Shown here: piece by piece, positions 5,247 to 6,286 of the stretch
Position numbering within the stretch: position 1 is the stretch's first letter
Layout of the letters: the number at the start of each line of letters is the position of its first letter
Source: Gammaproteobacteria bacterium
Lineage (GTDB): Bacteria; Pseudomonadota; Gammaproteobacteria; UBA5335
Direction: 5' to 3'
DNA: 6,286 bases
Assembly (NCBI GenBank): GCA_011620145.1
Contig: WOZT01000071.1
Coordinates: 1 to 6,286, forward strand
Made by a program: the position numbers and the translations under genes
Notes under the pieces: generated by a model
The model's input: only the letters and a program-made list of their open reading frames with translations
The model's database searches: none
Told to the model about the DNA's origin: nothing

Positions 5247-6286
5247 ATGAAAAGCTTGGTCTACGGAGCCGTCATCCTGCTGACGGCAGGGCTTGCCTAT
5301 GTGGTGGGCCTGATGGTTTGGAGCGAACTGCAGACGCGGGGCGATCGCTACTTCGCCCGCCCATTGGCCGAGCGCCGCCGCCTTGTGAAGCGGCTGCAGT
5401 GGCATGCGCGCTACATCCGCCCTGTATTTGAAGCCATCGCCAAGGTCATGCGTCTGAAGAAAATGCCGGTCATGCGCTACGGACAGGTGACCGGCCCGCT
5501 CATGATGTGCAGCAAGCAATCCTATGCGCGCACCAAACACTACCAGCCCGAAGCGGCGGATATCTTCATCGCCACCCAGATGAAATGCGGCACGACCTGG
5601 ATGCAACAGATCGTGTTCGAGATCCTGCACGGGGGCGAGGGCGATCTTTCCGACGCCGGCTATCGCCACATGTACGCCCTGAGCCCCTGGATCGAGACCA
5701 GCCCGACTTCCAGCGTCTCCATGGAGAACGCCCCGCTGGTGGGCCCTGGGCGCAATCGCATCATCAAGACCCACATGCCCGCGCAGTTGATCCCCCATAG
5801 CGATGTCGCGAAATACATCTATGTGACGCGCCATCCGGTGAGCTGCTTCGCCAGTTGCGTCGACTTCATCCACAAACTGGGCGGGCCGCTGATGCCCGCG
5901 CGCCACGACCTGCTGGCATGGTATTGCAGCGACGACATGTGGTGGATGTCCTGGCCCGACCATGTGGAAAGCTGGTGGCAGCGCAGCCGGCAACACGACA
6001 ATGTCTTGTTCGTGCATTACGAAGACCTGAAGCGCGATCTCGAAGGCGGTATCCGCCAGATCGCGGCTTTCCTGAACCGCCCGCTGAGCGACGCGGAAGT
6101 CGCCAAGGTTGCCCACAAGGCCAGCTTCGCCTACATGCGCGACCACGAAGATTTTTTCGAGATGTTTGCCCCGAACCTGTTCAGCGTCTCGGCCGAGACC
6201 ATCCGCTTCATGCAATCGGGCTCCGAGGCCCGCTACGAAGACACGGAATTCCATGAGCGCGAGCGCATTCTGGCCTTCTGTCGCGA
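5247..6286 (+). CDS. Membrane-anchored PAPS-dependent sulfotransferase (3' end outside window)
   Basis: The frame is open from ATG 5247 to the window end (346 codons, no stop), so the gene is partial. It encodes a eukaryotic-type sulfotransferase (Sulfotransfer_1 family) that would move sulfate from PAPS to an acceptor. Visible motifs: 5'-phosphosulfate loop ATQMKCGTTW (109-118, Lys113), catalytic-type His176 in IIKTHMP, 3'-phosphate motif YVTRHPVSCFAS with Arg195 and Ser203 at the canonical eight-residue spacing, WPDHVESWW (236-244), and LFVHYEDLKRDL (254-265). One N-terminal hydrophobic segment (about 4-25) is followed by a strongly basic region (31-55), predicting a cytoplasmic catalytic domain, where PAPS is made. 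The C-terminal RKGxxGDW loop appears as QSGSEARY (323-330), without the basic residues. AGGG lies 10 nt before the ATG. The acceptor is unknown, and no PAPS synthesis genes are in view. Confidence 0.88.
   Translation, partial: MKSLVYGAVILLTAGLAYVVGLMVWSELQTRGDRYFARPLAERRRLVKRLQWHARYIRPVFEAIAKVMRLKKMPVMRYGQVTGPLMMCSKQSYARTKHYQPEAADIFIATQMKCGTTWMQQIVFEILHGGEGDLSDAGYRHMYALSPWIETSPTSSVSMENAPLVGPGRNRIIKTHMPAQLIPHSDVAKYIYVTRHPVSCFASCVDFIHKLGGPLMPARHDLLAWYCSDDMWWMSWPDHVESWWQRSRQHDNVLFVHYEDLKRDLEGGIRQIAAFLNRPLSDAEVAKVAHKASFAYMRDHEDFFEMFAPNLFSVSAETIRFMQSGSEARYEDTEFHERERILAFCR

Noticed and set aside
5190..6254. 354-codon open frame antisense to the sulfotransferase gene
   Set aside because: The + strand carries several sulfotransferase motifs at canonical spacing. 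The antisense frame looks like a codon-bias mirror and has no family signature.

Overview
The window is a GC-rich bacterial segment. All eight genes I can support lie on the + strand, with short gaps. The gene order and protein similarities (thiS-thiG-trmB, a YqjD/YqjE/YqjK-like trio, proteobacterial-type phosphoribulokinase) point to a proteobacterium, most likely a gammaproteobacterium or close relative. The phosphoribulokinase suggests an organism that fixes CO2 by the Calvin-Benson-Bassham cycle. Genus cannot be assigned from this window.

Region 1 (1-3829) looks like one transcription unit: thiS, thiG, trmB, a phosphoribulokinase gene (cbbP/prkB type) and an aldo/keto reductase of the Tas type. 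Gaps are 19, 17, 3 and 17 nt. The unit ends in a compact hairpin plus T-run that overlaps the reductase stop codon. ThiS and ThiG build the thiazole half of thiamine. TrmB methylates G46 of tRNA. Phosphoribulokinase makes ribulose-1,5-bisphosphate. The Calvin cycle needs thiamine diphosphate through transketolase, so the thiamine and kinase genes could share a purpose, but this is inference. The promoter and any thiamine riboswitch would lie upstream of the window.

Region 2 (3830-5087) is a second operon of three small membrane-associated proteins resembling E. coli YqjD, YqjE and YqjK. Upstream is a sequence resembling an ECF/sigma-E promoter (GGAACTT, 15 nt, GTCTTT), which would suit an envelope or stationary-phase stress role. 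A perfect 10-bp GC-rich inverted repeat overlaps the end of the third gene.

Region 3 (5088-6286) begins with a gap holding a second, imperfect GC-rich palindrome and a weak promoter candidate. It then carries the 5' 346 codons of a PAPS-dependent, eukaryotic-type sulfotransferase with an N-terminal membrane anchor. This gene runs off the window end.

Most of the window is ordinary housekeeping sequence. I do not see a clearly new system. The points most worth a second look are the Ala-Leu tail after the ThiS di-glycine, the anchored sulfotransferase with an altered C-terminal PAPS loop, and the ECF-like promoter before the yqjDEK-like operon.
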